Of a stretch of DNA of 64,000 nucleotides, positions 25,237 through 36,290 are shown piece after piece. The DNA is from Nephrocerus scutellatus (taxonomy: Eukaryota > Arthropoda > Insecta > Diptera > Pipunculidae). Every line of letters starts with the position of its first letter. Position 1 is the stretch's first letter. The position numbers were made by a program, and so were the translations under genes. The notes under the pieces are model-generated. The model was not told the origin of the DNA and made no database searches. It saw only the letters and a program-made list of their open reading frames with translations. The stretch is taken from NCBI GenBank assembly GCA_947095585.1, contig OX352761.1, forward strand, positions 112,889,890 through 112,953,889. Direction: 5' to 3'.

Positions 25237-25507
25237 GCGCCGTGGCTCAGTGGAAATGCGCGTGCCTACTGAGCAGGAGGTTCGTGGTACGAGTCCCAGT
25301 AACACTAAAAGTATTTTTCACGCAAATGTGTGACAAACGTTCCGAGAGTAATAAATTGTCACGGAAAGCTTATCAATTCGCCGTTCGAACCCGGCCTTAA
25401 ATTGTAGGTCCCTTCCATTTGTGTCCAATAATTTAAAATGTGCAACACAAATGGTCGCGAGAAGCTGGGTCTTGGACCGCAACAGTCTGTCGCGCCAAAT
25501 ATTATAT
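25237..25507 (+). mobile_element. Full-length tRNA-derived SINE with perfect target duplication
   Basis: The head GCGCCGTGGCTCAGTGG holds a box A, and GGTTCGTGGTACGAGTCC is a box B (RNA polymerase III internal promoter). A non-tRNA body follows: TTTTTCACG, TGACAAACGTTCCGAGAG, AATTCGCCGTTCGAACC, TTAAATTGTAGGTCCC, GTCTTGGACCGCAAC. It ends in a short AT/ATT tail. TAAAATTAAAAGG occurs on both sides (25224-25236 and 25508-25520), the duplication expected from LINE-driven insertion. The 3' partner LINE is unknown. Confidence 0.9.
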
Positions 25508-25520
25508 TAAAATTAAAAGG

Positions 25521-28225
25521 AAGAGTATAGTAACTGATGATGTTAGACTTAACAGGAATTCGAGGAATTGATATAATTTCCCAGACCATACAATTATTAC
25601 ACACATACCGAACAATTATTAATTTTGTTTCATTAAAAAACGACCTTCAGAAATATTTAAGTTTCGTAATAACATCACAATGCAGCTAATTTTAATATAA
25701 GGCAATGTGAAGATAACCCACTCAACTTTTATTATTTAAAAAAAAAAGGTACGGTAGATTAATCTCAATTTTCGATTTTAACTAAAAAATCTATCTATCC
25801 TATTTCACCTGTTTTTGCTCGCATATGTTTCAAAAAACTTAAATACTTTCAATTTTAACTTCCCATTCTAAATGAGGTTCGAAGTTCGAATTTCAGAAAA
25901 ACACCAAACATACATTTCACGGTCACATGCAAATATCCCTCTTAATTGATGTGGCATTTGAAAGATGATGCTCGATGTAAACAAGGATGCCTTTCAGAAT
26001 GTTATTGAAGAAAACCACAATGCATCGCTGTCTTCTTGCAAGTTGGATAAATAATATTCTTGTATGTTCTTCAATTTTCAAAATTAGTACCACGTAAAGG
26101 TTCTAAGGATAATTTTAAGGATATTATATATACATGCCTACTATTTTTGAATCTTTTTGACTTCATGCAACCCATTTTCGTTTAGTTTTACCCAAACATA
26201 AACATATTGTTTGTTTGTGCATTAGATAGGAACAATTTTGAGGTGCGGCTTCACATAGACTCACATACCTGGTTTACTTCACTATTACCAATTATTAACA
26301 AATTACCACATTCGTGTCCGTTATAAACAAATTTATGAATATACATATTTTATTTAAAGAACAAAAAGTTCTTCATTTATGAGAGCTTGAAAATAGCAGA
26401 TTGTATTGAACTATATATCGGTTACCAACTTTAACATAATCATCTTTAACACATTTATGTAATATGTAATTCTATTATTGTTCCGCCCACAACAGAGAAG
26501 ATAACCATTAACATTTTTATTAGTGTCAAAAGAAAATTCTTTGGGGAATCCCATTGGGATAATATTTAAAGATGCAAAGATCTATTTTTTTAAATTCTTC
26601 GTTAAATTTCGTCAGCGCTATATTAAACTCTTTTTATGACTAAAATGTAAGATTTCATTGGTTTTTATCACGAATCTAATTAAAAATCTTTCCGATCTTC
26701 TCGAACATTTACAAGAAGTTTTATAAAGTTTTACTACAAAATAACCAACAGGAAATGAAAAGATGGTGCAAGCTTTAAACTTGCCCCATGCGTCTTATTA
26801 AATTGTTCCTTTTACAAAATCATATTTTTTTCTTTCAAACTATCTTTTCATTATTATGAGTAGAGTTTATCTAAAAAAATAGTAGTATAGTTGCGGCACA
26901 CCCAATGTGGCCATTCAGTTTGCAGATCTCTTTACAGGCAGTGTAGAAAAGAGATAAATGTCGAGTTTGACAATATTGTATATTTAATACCCGCCTAGTA
27001 AAGGTGATGATAGAACATAAAGTTTCAGTTGAGTTGTAGTATTTTAAGGATTTTCCTTCTATATAATTATCATTGGTAAATTTACACAGGTAAAGAAGAG
27101 GAGAAATATTCAAGGTTTGGTAAAAAAACTTTGAATTTGGAATATTAACCAATAACATTTCAAAATTTAATAGCTTTTAATAGAATCACCTTCACTCTAA
27201 TTTATTCGCACTTAGTACATAGAAAAAAACGATAGCCAATTTAAAATTTGGGTGACCAAATTCGGGCTCTATGCTTCAAAGCAAATTGCTTTTCTGTTTC
27301 GGGACATCTGGTGGATGGTGGACTACTAGAACCGGTCAAAGCTATTCGACATGTTAGTTTACTTTAAATGAAGTACTTAAATTTAACTGTAATGTTCCCG
27401 TCGACCTTGTCATGCTTTTTGGGTCTGATTGTTTGATTTGTTTCGTATATTGTTTCCAACGATCATTTCTATTATAATGTCAATGGGTGACCGGCTTTTA
27501 ATGAAGGTAAAAATATCATCAATAAATTTTATGTAAAACCTGAATGATACGAGTATTTTTTATATTTGTGTTTACCATTCAATATAACAAAAGTTCGCTT
27601 CAAAATGAGACGTATTAAGTTTGTTATGATGTGTGGGTGTATCTTTATTCCAAGACGTTTTTCAAAGTGGAAGGAGCACATTAAATAGGAAATATAATAG
27701 TACATGGTGAACGGTCTATAAGCGAGTACTCAAGCCCGTTTGGACGGATGGCATCCAATTATAGGGATGTACAAAGAAAACAAATACTCAACTCACAAAG
27801 CAATTCCAAAATAAAGTCCTTCATGACCCATCGTTTATTCAAAAAATCTACGACTTGCACCGTGATCTACAAATATTTGCCGCAAGATTTTCTTCTTTCC
27901 TTATTTATTGCAACTGAAATCTAGTACTTTTTTCTTTCAAAATTTCTACATTTACATTTCTAATAAACCCCATATTTTTTGGGGTGTGGCCAAATTGATT
28001 AAACCAATTTACTAATTTCTATTTGTCAAATTAACCAGGTCAATCGGCATCGTTATTAGAAATCACCTTTCAACGACATGATGATCACAATAACAGCGGT
28101 TACCAATTTTTTTGGTTGGGGAGCACTTTCAAGGATCGTCGCGCAGCACTTCGTTCTCTGTAGGTCATTTATCACAGTTAGGCAAGAATCATTTTTAGAT
28201 TTTTTTTATCTTACGGGTACGAGTA
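25521..28225. other. No gene recognised; AT-rich
   Basis: A possible further SINE scrap at about 25875-25945 (GGTTCGAAGTTCGAATTTCA, then TTCACGGTCACATG) is too short to call firmly. The rest is strongly AT-rich with no frame over 95 codons and no TE signature. An octamer TACGAGTA lies at 27548-27555 and another at 28218-28225. Confidence 0.5.
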
Positions 28226-28227
28226 TT

Positions 28228-28400
28228 ATATTGGGTGTTTTTTAAGCCCGATAGAACTTGAAATTGTAAAACATAAAATAAACATTTTAATTTTAACCAC
28301 ATTGCTATACATTCAAAAGATTAATACGTGGCATTAACAACTGAAAATAATTTCGGTCCTATGGCCACCGTGGCTGTTCCTAAAGAAGCGCCGTTACTGT
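28228..28400 (-). mobile_element. Mariner-like element end, fragment
   Basis: TTTAAGCCCGATAGAACTTG followed by AAATTGTAAAACATAAAATA matches 50890-50930 (TTAAAGCCCGATATAACTTG, AAATTGTAAAAAATAATACA). Further parallels run to about 28400 (TTCAAAAGA, CATTAACAACTGAAAATAAT). At 50.9 kb this is the 3' flank and C-terminal end of a minus-strand transposase. No transposase body remains here. Confidence 0.7.
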
Positions 28401-28544
28401 CGACGTATTGCGCGTAGCGCTATTCTGTTAAAATCACATCTAGTCCGGATCTATATCATCCATTTTGTATATGCTTTTATATTAACTTGCCTATGTCATT
28501 CTGTCAAGCTTTTGCATTCTAATGCTGTAAGTTGACGGCCTTGT

Positions 28545-29600
28545 ACGCGTTTTTTTGGAAGAATATTTGGAGGCGGGTCTTGAGGAGTGTTCTTACGGGG
28601 TCTTGAGGGTAGTGTTGTGGGGGTCAGGGGGTCTTGATGGGATCTTAAGGTGGTTTTAACAGGGTATTAAGTGAGATCTTGAGTGGGATTTAAGGTGGTT
28701 TTGAGGGCGTCTTGAGATAGTCTTAATGGGGTATTGAGTGGGGTCTTCAGAGGGATCTTGAGTGGGGTCTTAAAAGGGACTTGATAGGTTCTTAAGGGGC
28801 CTTGTAGTGGTTTGATGGCGTCTTGGAGATTTGAGAGGGTCTTGAGAGGGGTCTTGAGGGGTTCTTGAGGAGGTCTTGGGGTGGTACTGATGTAGCTTTG
28901 ATGGGATATTGACGTTGTTTTATGGGGTTTTTGGGTCTTTACATGGTCTTGATGGGGGGTCTTGAGCGCCTTTTTAGAGGTTCCTTAGTTGGGTTTTGAG
29001 GTGGTCGTGTTAGAGTCTTGAGGTAGTCTTGAGGGGGTCTTGATGGGGTCTTTAGGTGGTCCTAAGGGAGTTTTAATAGGGTCTTGAGGATGGATCGTGA
29101 GGGGTTTTTTAGAGAGTCTTGAGTGAGATTCTTGATGGAGGGTCTTGAGGTGGTTTTGATAGGGTGTTTAGTTTGTTATTGAGGTCTTAAGAGGATGTTG
29201 AGGTGTTCTTGAGGTATTATTGGGGGGGGGTGAGATGGTATTTAGTGGCGTCTTGAGGAGATCATAAGAGGGTCTAGAAGGGAAGGGAGGGTTCTGATGG
29301 GGTTTTCCGGGGCTCTTAAGAGGGTTATAAGGGATTCTTGAGGAGTCTAGAAGGTTTTGAGAGGGCACATGAGTTGGTCTTTAATGGGTTGTTAAGGTGG
29401 TTTTGATGGTGTTTGAATGGGGTCTTGACCCCTTTGGGGGGGGGGGGGTCTGCAGGTTTCGAGGGGTCTTAAGAGAATTTTGTGGTGGTCTTGAGAGGAG
29501 TCCTGAGGAGGTATTAAGGGGGTTTTGAGGATATTTTGAGAGAGCCCTGAGTGGGATCTTGAGGGGCTCTTAAGATGGTTTTAAAGTATTCTTTAGAACC
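28545..29600. repeat. G-rich minisatellite, unit about 13 bases
   Basis: Over a kilobase of degenerate copies of a GGTCTTGAGGGGT-like unit, with variants such as GGTGGTTTTGA and GGGATCTTAAG. The plus strand is G/T-rich throughout with many GGGG to GGGGG runs, including about 13 G in a row near 29436-29448. Unit length wanders between about 11 and 15. It contains no gene; apparent frames come from the periodicity. Confidence 0.9.
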
Positions 29601-31335
29601 ATAATTCAAATCCCCATTCTACGCATTTGAGATTTAAAAGTAGGTTAAAAGAGACTCAAATGCTTAACGTTATTTTTAGTTAGACTCTAAGTTCACTAAA
29701 AACACCTCCTACATCATTACCAATCTGTTTGATCGACAAGCGATCACAAATGTTCAATATTCCCATACCTTTTTAAGTTTTTTTTGGTACCGAGAATAAC
29801 AACTGAATGTCTTGAGAGACCTTCACAAACATAAAAAAAAAACATTAATTTAATTTTTTTACAATATTAATTTCTAATAAATTTACATCAGGAGCTGTTA
29901 AATTACATCTTTCCTTCCGTTCTACCATGGAGCGTGCAATAACTGCGGTAACTCGTTAAATCGGTGAAAACTTTCTGCATTGTTGTACAGTGATAATGCA
30001 ATTCTGCATGCCTTGTACACTTTGTACATGTCCATTCTATGCATACCCAGCCTGATTATTGTACTTTCTCATCCGCAGTCAAGTGGAGACCAAAATTGTA
30101 TAATTTTTTTGCCGATCAAACAAAAGGCTGTAAAATTTCCCTTCCCATTGAAATTTAAAATCGCTTTTTTCAGCTGCATTCATTATCAGTCATGGTCTAA
30201 TTACTGGAAAAAAGATACAATGGTATATTATGGCAAATTAAAAGTATAGTAAGGGTCTAAGTATGTGGTGGTCAGCAGCGGATGTAACGGATGATGACAA
30301 TGCTTGTAATGCCCATCAAGCAGGACCATCTGAAAATTGCATTTTGTCTTTTTTGCACTAAAAAGTCACACACGCGCTTCTCACAGTGATCATGAATTGG
30401 CAAAACTGGCTGAAGCAGAAAAAAATAAGAACAAAACCGGCAACAACAACAACAAAATGAAAGCCCCAAAAACAATGACATCCATTCACAGTCCATTCGA
30501 TAATAATTTTGGTCTGCCAAGTGAGTCAAATTTTTAAACAGAGCCACGCAAAACGATCATTTATTTCTCAAGGGAGGACATATTTCAGTTCAGTTAATGA
30601 TGATATCCGACAGCAGAACGAAGACGGGAACTGGCTCCTTGAGATCTGTGGTGCGAAGAAATGAATTTCGTTTTATTCCACACTTCGATTAACTTTTCTT
30701 TCTTCTGCTGATCCTTCTTGATTGTGGCTGTGACTGTTGCGTTTTTGTTTCTGTTGCATTGTGCTGTTTAACAATTTTGCACAATTAAAAAAATTGTGGC
30801 TTTTAGCTTCAGCAGGCAGGCGTCAGCCAGTCGTCAGTCAGTCGGTCGTCAGTCAGTCAGTCAGCAGACCGATGCAATGCATTGTGGCGACAGGCCACAC
30901 AGTTGATGACCATAGAAAATCGAATTTTTTTCCAATTACGCTGTACATAATTCGCCACGAGCGTGATTAGCAAGACGGTTGGTTCGGTGGGTTTATTCAC
31001 GTTGTTGCAGCCTCAGCGATAACAGCTTGGAACGGTAGTAGACCGAGCAGCACAACCTAACTATTCAAAAATGATAAAAGTCATTTGTAATAACCATCGG
31101 TTATTGTGGCTGTGTTCAGGGCCGCCCCAAGCCTATTTAGCTCCTTGTGCAATCCTTACATTATGCGCTCCCGTCACAAATTAATTTTATAAACAAATCA
31201 TATATTTGTTCTAATACAAACACACTTCAATTAGCTCATCGTTATCTAATCCTTCATCTTAGCATCTACATATTAATACTAGTGTAGAGCCTGGCGTTAG
31301 ACGGTTATAAAATTTAACACTAATATCGCTCTTCC
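29601..31335. other. No gene recognised; unique islands
   Basis: 29600-30250 is AT-rich. 30300-31000 is more balanced, with a CAGT/CGGT-rich simple-repeat patch (about 30815-30870, AGTCGTCAGTCAGTCGGTCG). At 31116, CAGGGCCGCCCCAAGCC resembles a hAT-type terminus but no partner end was found. Confidence 0.4.
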
Positions 31336-31339
31336 TTCA

Positions 31340-31640
31340 ACTGACCATGACTAACCATCAATATTCATCTTAACGAACCCAAAAACTATGAAATCCACAC
31401 TGATATAGGCCGCCAAACACACCTACTATCCTTAACTTTGGAGGTGTCTTACCATCACCTCAGAGACTCAAAAAACTATAAAATCGACACTATGGTCATA
31501 TGGTCACTTCCCCATATTCACCACCATCCGAGACCTACCAGCACTGTTAATCTCAGCAACCCCGAAAACTATGGAATCGAAACTAATATCGGCCGCCACC
31601 ACTCACAAAACCTGAATATTAGAGTACCTTCCAACAACAC
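31340..31640. repeat. Imperfect tandem repeat, period about 91 bases
   Basis: AACCCAAAAACTATGAAATC (about 31376), AAAAAACTATAAAATCGACA (about 31467) and AACCCCGAAAACTATGGAAT (about 31558) are spaced close to 91 bases apart. Two of the three are followed by ATATAGGCCGCCA or ATATCGGCCGCCA. Flanking units are more diverged. Confidence 0.6.
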
Positions 31641-31739
31641 CCAAAAACACAGCACCATTCTATCTAGTTCTACCACTATTCATCACGGCGATCCCGAAAT
31701 CCATGTTCTTAAATAGCTAAGCTCTACAGGGAGGGAATT

Positions 31740-32200
31740 GTTAAAAGTACAAAGGCTGACCTGTGTCTTAGTAACGGGGAGGCGATTCTTGGACTAGTTC
31801 CACTACATGTGATGGCAAGCAAATCGAAAGAGACTAAACTTAATTTGAGCATGGTAGTCGGAGTCACGAACGGCAGTGCAAAAAGAGAAGTGGACTCACT
31901 TGCCAAGCAGATTCCTTTAGCAAACATATCGTGCGATAACATGGTGCAAAAGCTTGAATTCAAGAAAAACTTTGAAGACACAATACGCACTAAGAAAAAA
32001 TTCAGGTCCGAAATTGAATACCAAATACATCCGCGATAAAGTGGTACACGGATGGATCAAATAAAGCAAAAGGCACTGGTGTGGGAGTACATGGCAGAAG
32101 CATGTCGCTTGACGAGAGCTGGACAAAGTACTTGCTGTCAACAAGAAGGCACACACAACGTCGACGTATATTGTTTAGAAAGTCACAATATACAGGTATA
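31740..32200 (+). mobile_element. LOA/I-type LINE relic including RNase H start
   Basis: The plus strand reads VQRLTCVLVTG-like text near 31750, then LGLVPLHVMASKSKETKLNL (31791-31850), and after a frameshift KWYTDGSNKAKGTGVGVHGR (32039-32098) with SMSLDESWTKY (32099-32131). YTDGS is the first catalytic Asp motif of LINE RNase H. Broken by frameshifts. Confidence 0.75.
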
Positions 32201-32209
32201 TTTTTCAAG

Positions 32210-32615
32210 TAGTAATGGGCTCCGAGATAATATCTGATAACATCAGCCCAGAAATCAAACGGAGAATCGTTGTTTCTTTGGGCTAAATGGCAATTGAGTA
32301 GTAAAACCCTTTATCGGACCATTAAGAACTGTGTAAGACCTTAAAGATCCCAATCCTGCTCTATGACGCTGAAGCATGAACTCTATCGAAGGCGGATGAA
32401 GATATCTTTGGTCGTTTCGAGCGATAAATTCTTCAAAAGATTTTCAGTCCCGTTTGCGTTGACGGACGGTTGACGTAGTAGAGAAATACAGCGACATCGA
32501 TTTAGTCAAAAAAGTACGTACTGGACGTTTCCGATGGCTAGGATATGCACAACGGAAGGATATCAACGCTCCGGTTCGCAGAGTTTTTGCATATAATTCA
32601 TAGTAAACAAAAACT
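32210..32615 (+). mobile_element. RTE-like LINE 3'-region relic
   Basis: In changing plus-strand frames: DNISPEIKRRIVVSLG (32239-32286), LSSKTLYRTIKNCVRPLKIP-like text, ILLYDAEA (about 32352-32378), LSKADEDIFGRFER (about 32386-32430) and KKVRTGRFRWLGYAQRKDIN-like text (32510-32570). This is the usual tail domain after the RT. It abuts the LOA-type relic just upstream. Confidence 0.75.
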
Positions 32616-33700
32616 TTGCACAGCTCTAGTCCACTTGTAAACCCTTGAGCCCATGTTCGGATGAGCCGATCAATACAGAGATTTCTTGATTACCCGTACA
32701 ACATGAATATGGATATGAATAAATTGCCGGAATCTGAGTTCCCGGGTCTATATGATTCTCACCGTTTTTGTATAGAAATTTCCTCTGTTTTCCTCCTAAA
32801 TGCATCTTTCCCAATTAATCCAATCCAACTTTAAATTCAAACTTCAGTTAAACTCTCAACACATAGAGATAAAAGGAGTAAAATTCTGCTTTTAACGGGG
32901 TACATATTAATGTCCAATAGTTAGTTCTAAGTGCCATATTGTAAAAAATGTTAGGTTGGTCAAAATGTTGGTTGGTAGTGATGGTTATGGGTATCCGCAG
33001 GAGTGCGCTGGTGTGCTGCCAACTGCGTGATTGATTTAACACAATTTTCTAAGATTTAGAGTCTTATTGTGTGCGATAACAAGCAAAAAGTTATGTTCGG
33101 ACCATTGAGCCCACGGCTAATTACATACCTTTTGTCTGGCTGCACTCTGTGCCATTTAGTTGCGTTTGGTTTTTCTTGAGCCGCTGCTAACTGAATGCGA
33201 ATTTATGTATCACTATTAGCCTTGGGGTGTTTTTTTTTTTTAACAACAAACAAATTGTGTTTTGTGCATTCATGTTTAGGTTGTAAATCAATTGGTAATA
33301 CGTATTTAGTATTACCCTGTATTGAGGTAAAATTCTTTAAAAAAAATATATTGAGTGTCTCTTTACTTTTCAGCTCAATTTCGCCTTCAGTGTTGCTGTT
33401 CTTGTTGTTCTATATTGATATTATTATTGAGTACATTTTTATTTATATACTTGCATATATATTGTTACAAAATTTAGGCTTTCTAGATTTCGTAAAGGCT
33501 TTTGCAAATAAAAACACAGCGCAAGTTTGTTGATTCACAAATAGCAACATAAATTAACAAATAGCAAAATTAATTAAGTAATTGTTTGCCATGATTATTG
33601 GTTCTTCATTCTAATACAATTCAATACAATGCTTAATGTTATATACGAGTATTTATAGTGCGAAAAAAGATTTCTCTTTACATTTTCGTAACAATATACA
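32616..33700. other. No gene recognised
   Basis: The frame at 33195-33533 (112 codons) is hydrophobic and AT-driven with no family signature. An octamer TACGAGTA is at 33644-33651. AGAGTGTCCTAAAAGTAGTGG near 33700 may be the terminal repeat of the mariner relic that follows. Confidence 0.4.
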
Positions 33701-34290
33701 GAGAGTGTCCTAAAAGTAGTGGACTCTTATAAAAATGAATAGTCTTCTTTAATTTTTTTTTCAGGGCATATAGAACAATCGGGAGTTTTATAACAGAAAG
33801 TTAAGTTGTGCAGCGCATTAATATTTATGATTTGTTTATTATAGATCTGGCCTCGTTTACTCAAGTTTAAAGAGCATACCTTCGATATTTTAACGTTAGA
33901 AATGCACAACGTTCCGTTAGTGACAAACCAAGAACCGAAAGATCAAAATTAGCTAGATCAGAACAATACCTGCAGTTTGTAAGCAAGAGTGTTGAAAACG
34001 AACTCGAAACGTCTTTTTGAAAACACAGTGTAGCTCCTGTAGCTGAACAAATTATTTCAATGAGTACGGAAATACAATGGCCCAAAGCTTTCCCGATTTG
34101 GCGCCAGAAGGCTTTTATCTTTGAAGTTATTTGAAGGATTATTGTATATGCCAATATTGAGCAATAAATTAGAGCACTACAATCGGAAAATTTATAGCAT
34201 CGTTAACGGAAATACAAAGCGGAAGCCGAAAACGGCGCTCATTTAAGAAATATTATTTTTCACATCTAGCTGGAAGAAGAACATCATTAT
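33701..34290 (+). mobile_element. Mariner/IS630-type transposase relic (DUF4817-like), internally deleted
   Basis: The plus strand reads QRAYLRYFNVRNAQRSVSDK-like text (33870-33930), with a helix-turn-helix flavour, then SKSVENELETSF (about 33980-34018). It jumps to PDLAPEGFYLWSYLKDYCICQ-like text (34096-34155), the C-terminal catalytic block normally reading LAPCDFFLWGYLKD. It ends in ENGAHLRNIIFHI (34229-34267), the typical C-terminus. The central part with the first catalytic Asp is missing, so the copy is dead. Confidence 0.75.
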
Positions 34291-34389
34291 TTCAAATAAT
34301 GTTATTAAAAATAAAGAATTTATTAAAAAAAAGTTATTGGTATTTCATTTTCAAAAAAGCAGTTCAATACTGGGTTAGTTCTTGTCATG

Positions 34390-35210
34390 AACATGCAAGT
34401 CATTGGCGCATCTATTTCACATGTGCATATAACTCCTATCCCAAGGGAACAGCAGCGCATCTACATCATCTGCAGATTTCGTTTATACCATGGCAGTTCA
34501 ATGTTTAGTGCCTTTTTTACCGGGTCCTGGATGTGGGTTGCGAAGCGTGATGTATATCAAATAAGGAAACACATATACCCGGGCAGCGCCGTTGTTTACC
34601 CTACAGGGGCCTATGTGCCCGGAAATCCCTCCACCAATCGAAATGTATCTATGAGAGGGCAGTTTAACGCTTGGTTGATTCCTGTGATGAGAGTCATCGG
34701 CGCATCTTTTTCACACGTGGAGATAACGTCTAAATCAAGGCAGGTAAGCTGTTCCAAGAGAGTCCGCAACGCATCTACAACATCTGCAGATTTCGTCTAT
34801 CTCACGGCAGTTCAACCTCTCTTCCGCATATCGGATGGTAGAATCAGGAATGTACGGATGGCAGTCCTGCATTTGCATTTTGGTGGATTTTTAGTCGTCG
34901 ACTCATGTTGTGGAAAGTTATCTTCGATTATCCTGCCATTAAATACATCATTGTATATATTTTCTTTCGAAAATTGAATCGTTGATTGACTTTCGATTTC
35001 TTTGACCGTTGAGTTTGGGTCCTCGTCCGGGTCTTGGATGTGTGTTGCTGTTTCCCAGTAGGGAAATCCATATACCTTATCATTGGTGTTTTCATCCTGC
35101 AGGGAGCCCATGTGTTCGTAAATCCCCTCCACCATTCCTAATGTTACAGGGAGAACATTTTGGCTGGAAGAATCAGGAGTGTACGAACGGCACACCTGCA
35201 ACTAATCTAA
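34390..35210 (-). pseudogene. Tandemly duplicated coding-like locus, unrecognised
   Basis: Two sequence blocks occur twice. Block A is at about 34392-34500 and 34678-34835 (plus-strand TCATTGGCGCATCTATTTCA against TCATCGGCGCATCTTTTTCA; both end ATCTGCAGATTTCGT). Block B is at about 34520-34645 and 35018-35150 (GGGTCCTGGATGTGGGTTGC against GGGTCTTGGATGTGTGTTGC). The minus strand is open from 35201 to 34812 (129 codons, acidic, no Cys-rich or TE motif): it includes ETATHIQDPDEDPNSTVKEI. A second minus-strand frame through block A reads LRTLLEQLTCLDLDVISTCE. The older block B copy has stops. On the plus strand 34387-34977 is also open for 196 codons and repeats VIGAS.SHV.IT in frame. I recognise no family; composition favours the minus strand. 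Could be a host pseudogene or an unfamiliar TE. Confidence 0.45.
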
Positions 35211-35784
35211 CTGGCACCAAGTGATTTTTGGTTTTTAGGCCTAAAAAGCCATTTTTTGAGCAGTTCATGGTCGATCCATTATATCAACCATGTACTATAG
35301 AGTAACGTTAGCAGAAGTATTGTTAGGAGATTACGAATAATAAATTGTTGACTAGAATTTCTCTGATCAGCTTTTTAGAAGGAATAAATTTGCAACTAAG
35401 CAAATTAGTTTAGTAATGCTATTATTTGCGTAATTGCTGATTCAGAGAAAAATTTGCTTAAATTTTTTAAAAAATCAGAGAAAAGTTTGTTCTCATTTTT
35501 CGAAAAATCAGAGAAATTTATAAAAAATTATAAAAAAGAGCCAATTCGGCTTAGCCGTATTCAAGTGATATGCTTACCAACGAATAGCATTTGGTTTTTA
35601 TTTATATACTCGTAGATATACGTTTTTAGTTACAATGTTCCCCTTTTTAAAAACTTTGACATTACTTTATGTGAACTTTGGTTGTCGGTTTGTTTCAACT
35701 TCTTTGGGGTCTTTTAAACAAATTTCACACACCCGAGGTAGCTGAATTTCTCAGTTTCTGAGGTAAGATGGTAGCATCTATGAG
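35211..35784. other. No gene recognised; short AATCAGAGAAA repeats
   Basis: 35445-35530 has three or four spaced copies of AAAAATCAGAGAAA or similar, probably local duplication. The remainder is AT-rich. Confidence 0.45.
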
Positions 35785-36290
35785 TAACTAGCGAAAATAC
35801 CCGGCGTTTCCCGGCCCACTGACCTCCCACCACCTGACCCCCCGCCCACTGACCGCTTGCCCTATGACCTCCCGCAAGTTGACCACCCACCCACCGTTCC
35901 ACCCATACGCACAAACGTATTTATATACGCTACTATTTAAAAATTTTAATAAATTCATAAAAATATGCAATTTATGAAATGGTGACCCCTTGACCCAGAA
36001 GTCTGACCACTTTCAAAATATGCCTATTTAGTGCGCTACGCAAAGTTTGAACGCGATTGGTTCATAAAAATATGCGATTTGTAGAAACAATGAAAAAAAT
36101 TCTTATGGAGAGCCTTTGACTCAGGAGTCTGACCACTTTCAAAATATGCCTATTAAGTTCCTGTTATGGTAGAAAACCCATATGCAAAGTTAAAATGCGA
36201 TCGGTTGAAGGGTTTGGCAGTCCAACACGGACATACATACATACATACATACATACAAAGTTTCACTTTTATATACGCCACAGAATGCTT
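35785..36290. mobile_element. Candidate non-autonomous Helentron/DINE-like element
   Basis: CGAAAATACCCGGCGTTTCC opens a stretch with about five copies of a 15-base C-rich unit (CCCACTGACCTCCCA-like, 35815-35895). After that come two direct repeats of GTCTGACCACTTTCAAAATA with TGCCTATT (36001 and 36129 regions), AAAGTTTGAACGCGATTGGTTCA/AAAGTTAAAATGCGATCGGTT, and an (ACAT)n microsatellite (36231-36257). Short tandem repeats plus a CATA microsatellite between conserved ends are known for DINE/Helentron-type elements of flies. I assign the class by resemblance only, with no termini proven. Confidence 0.4.
36231..36257. repeat. (ACAT)n microsatellite
   Basis: Six to seven ACAT units, inside the Helentron-like candidate. 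Confidence 0.9.

Noticed and set aside
25237..25310. tRNA gene candidates at SINE heads (also 44312 and 56090)
   Set aside because: Boxes A and B are present, but the acceptor strands do not pair and each is fused to the same roughly 200-base body; they are SINEs.
28545..29600. G-rich array as telomeric repeat
   Set aside because: The unit is about 13 bases and degenerate, does not match TTAGG, and flies use retrotransposon or satellite telomeres; it is an internal minisatellite.
31116..31200. hAT transposon end (CAGGGCCGCCCC)
   Set aside because: Only a terminus-like motif; no matching inverted end, 8-base duplication or transposase seen.
33195..33533. Hydrophobic 112-codon frame as a membrane protein
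   Set aside because: Phe/Ile/Leu content follows from T-rich sequence; no start context, family or neighbouring exon.
34387..34977. 196-codon plus-strand frame as a gene
   Set aside because: It overlaps duplicated blocks whose minus-strand reading looks more protein-like, and it has no family signature or splice context. Reported under the duplicated locus instead.
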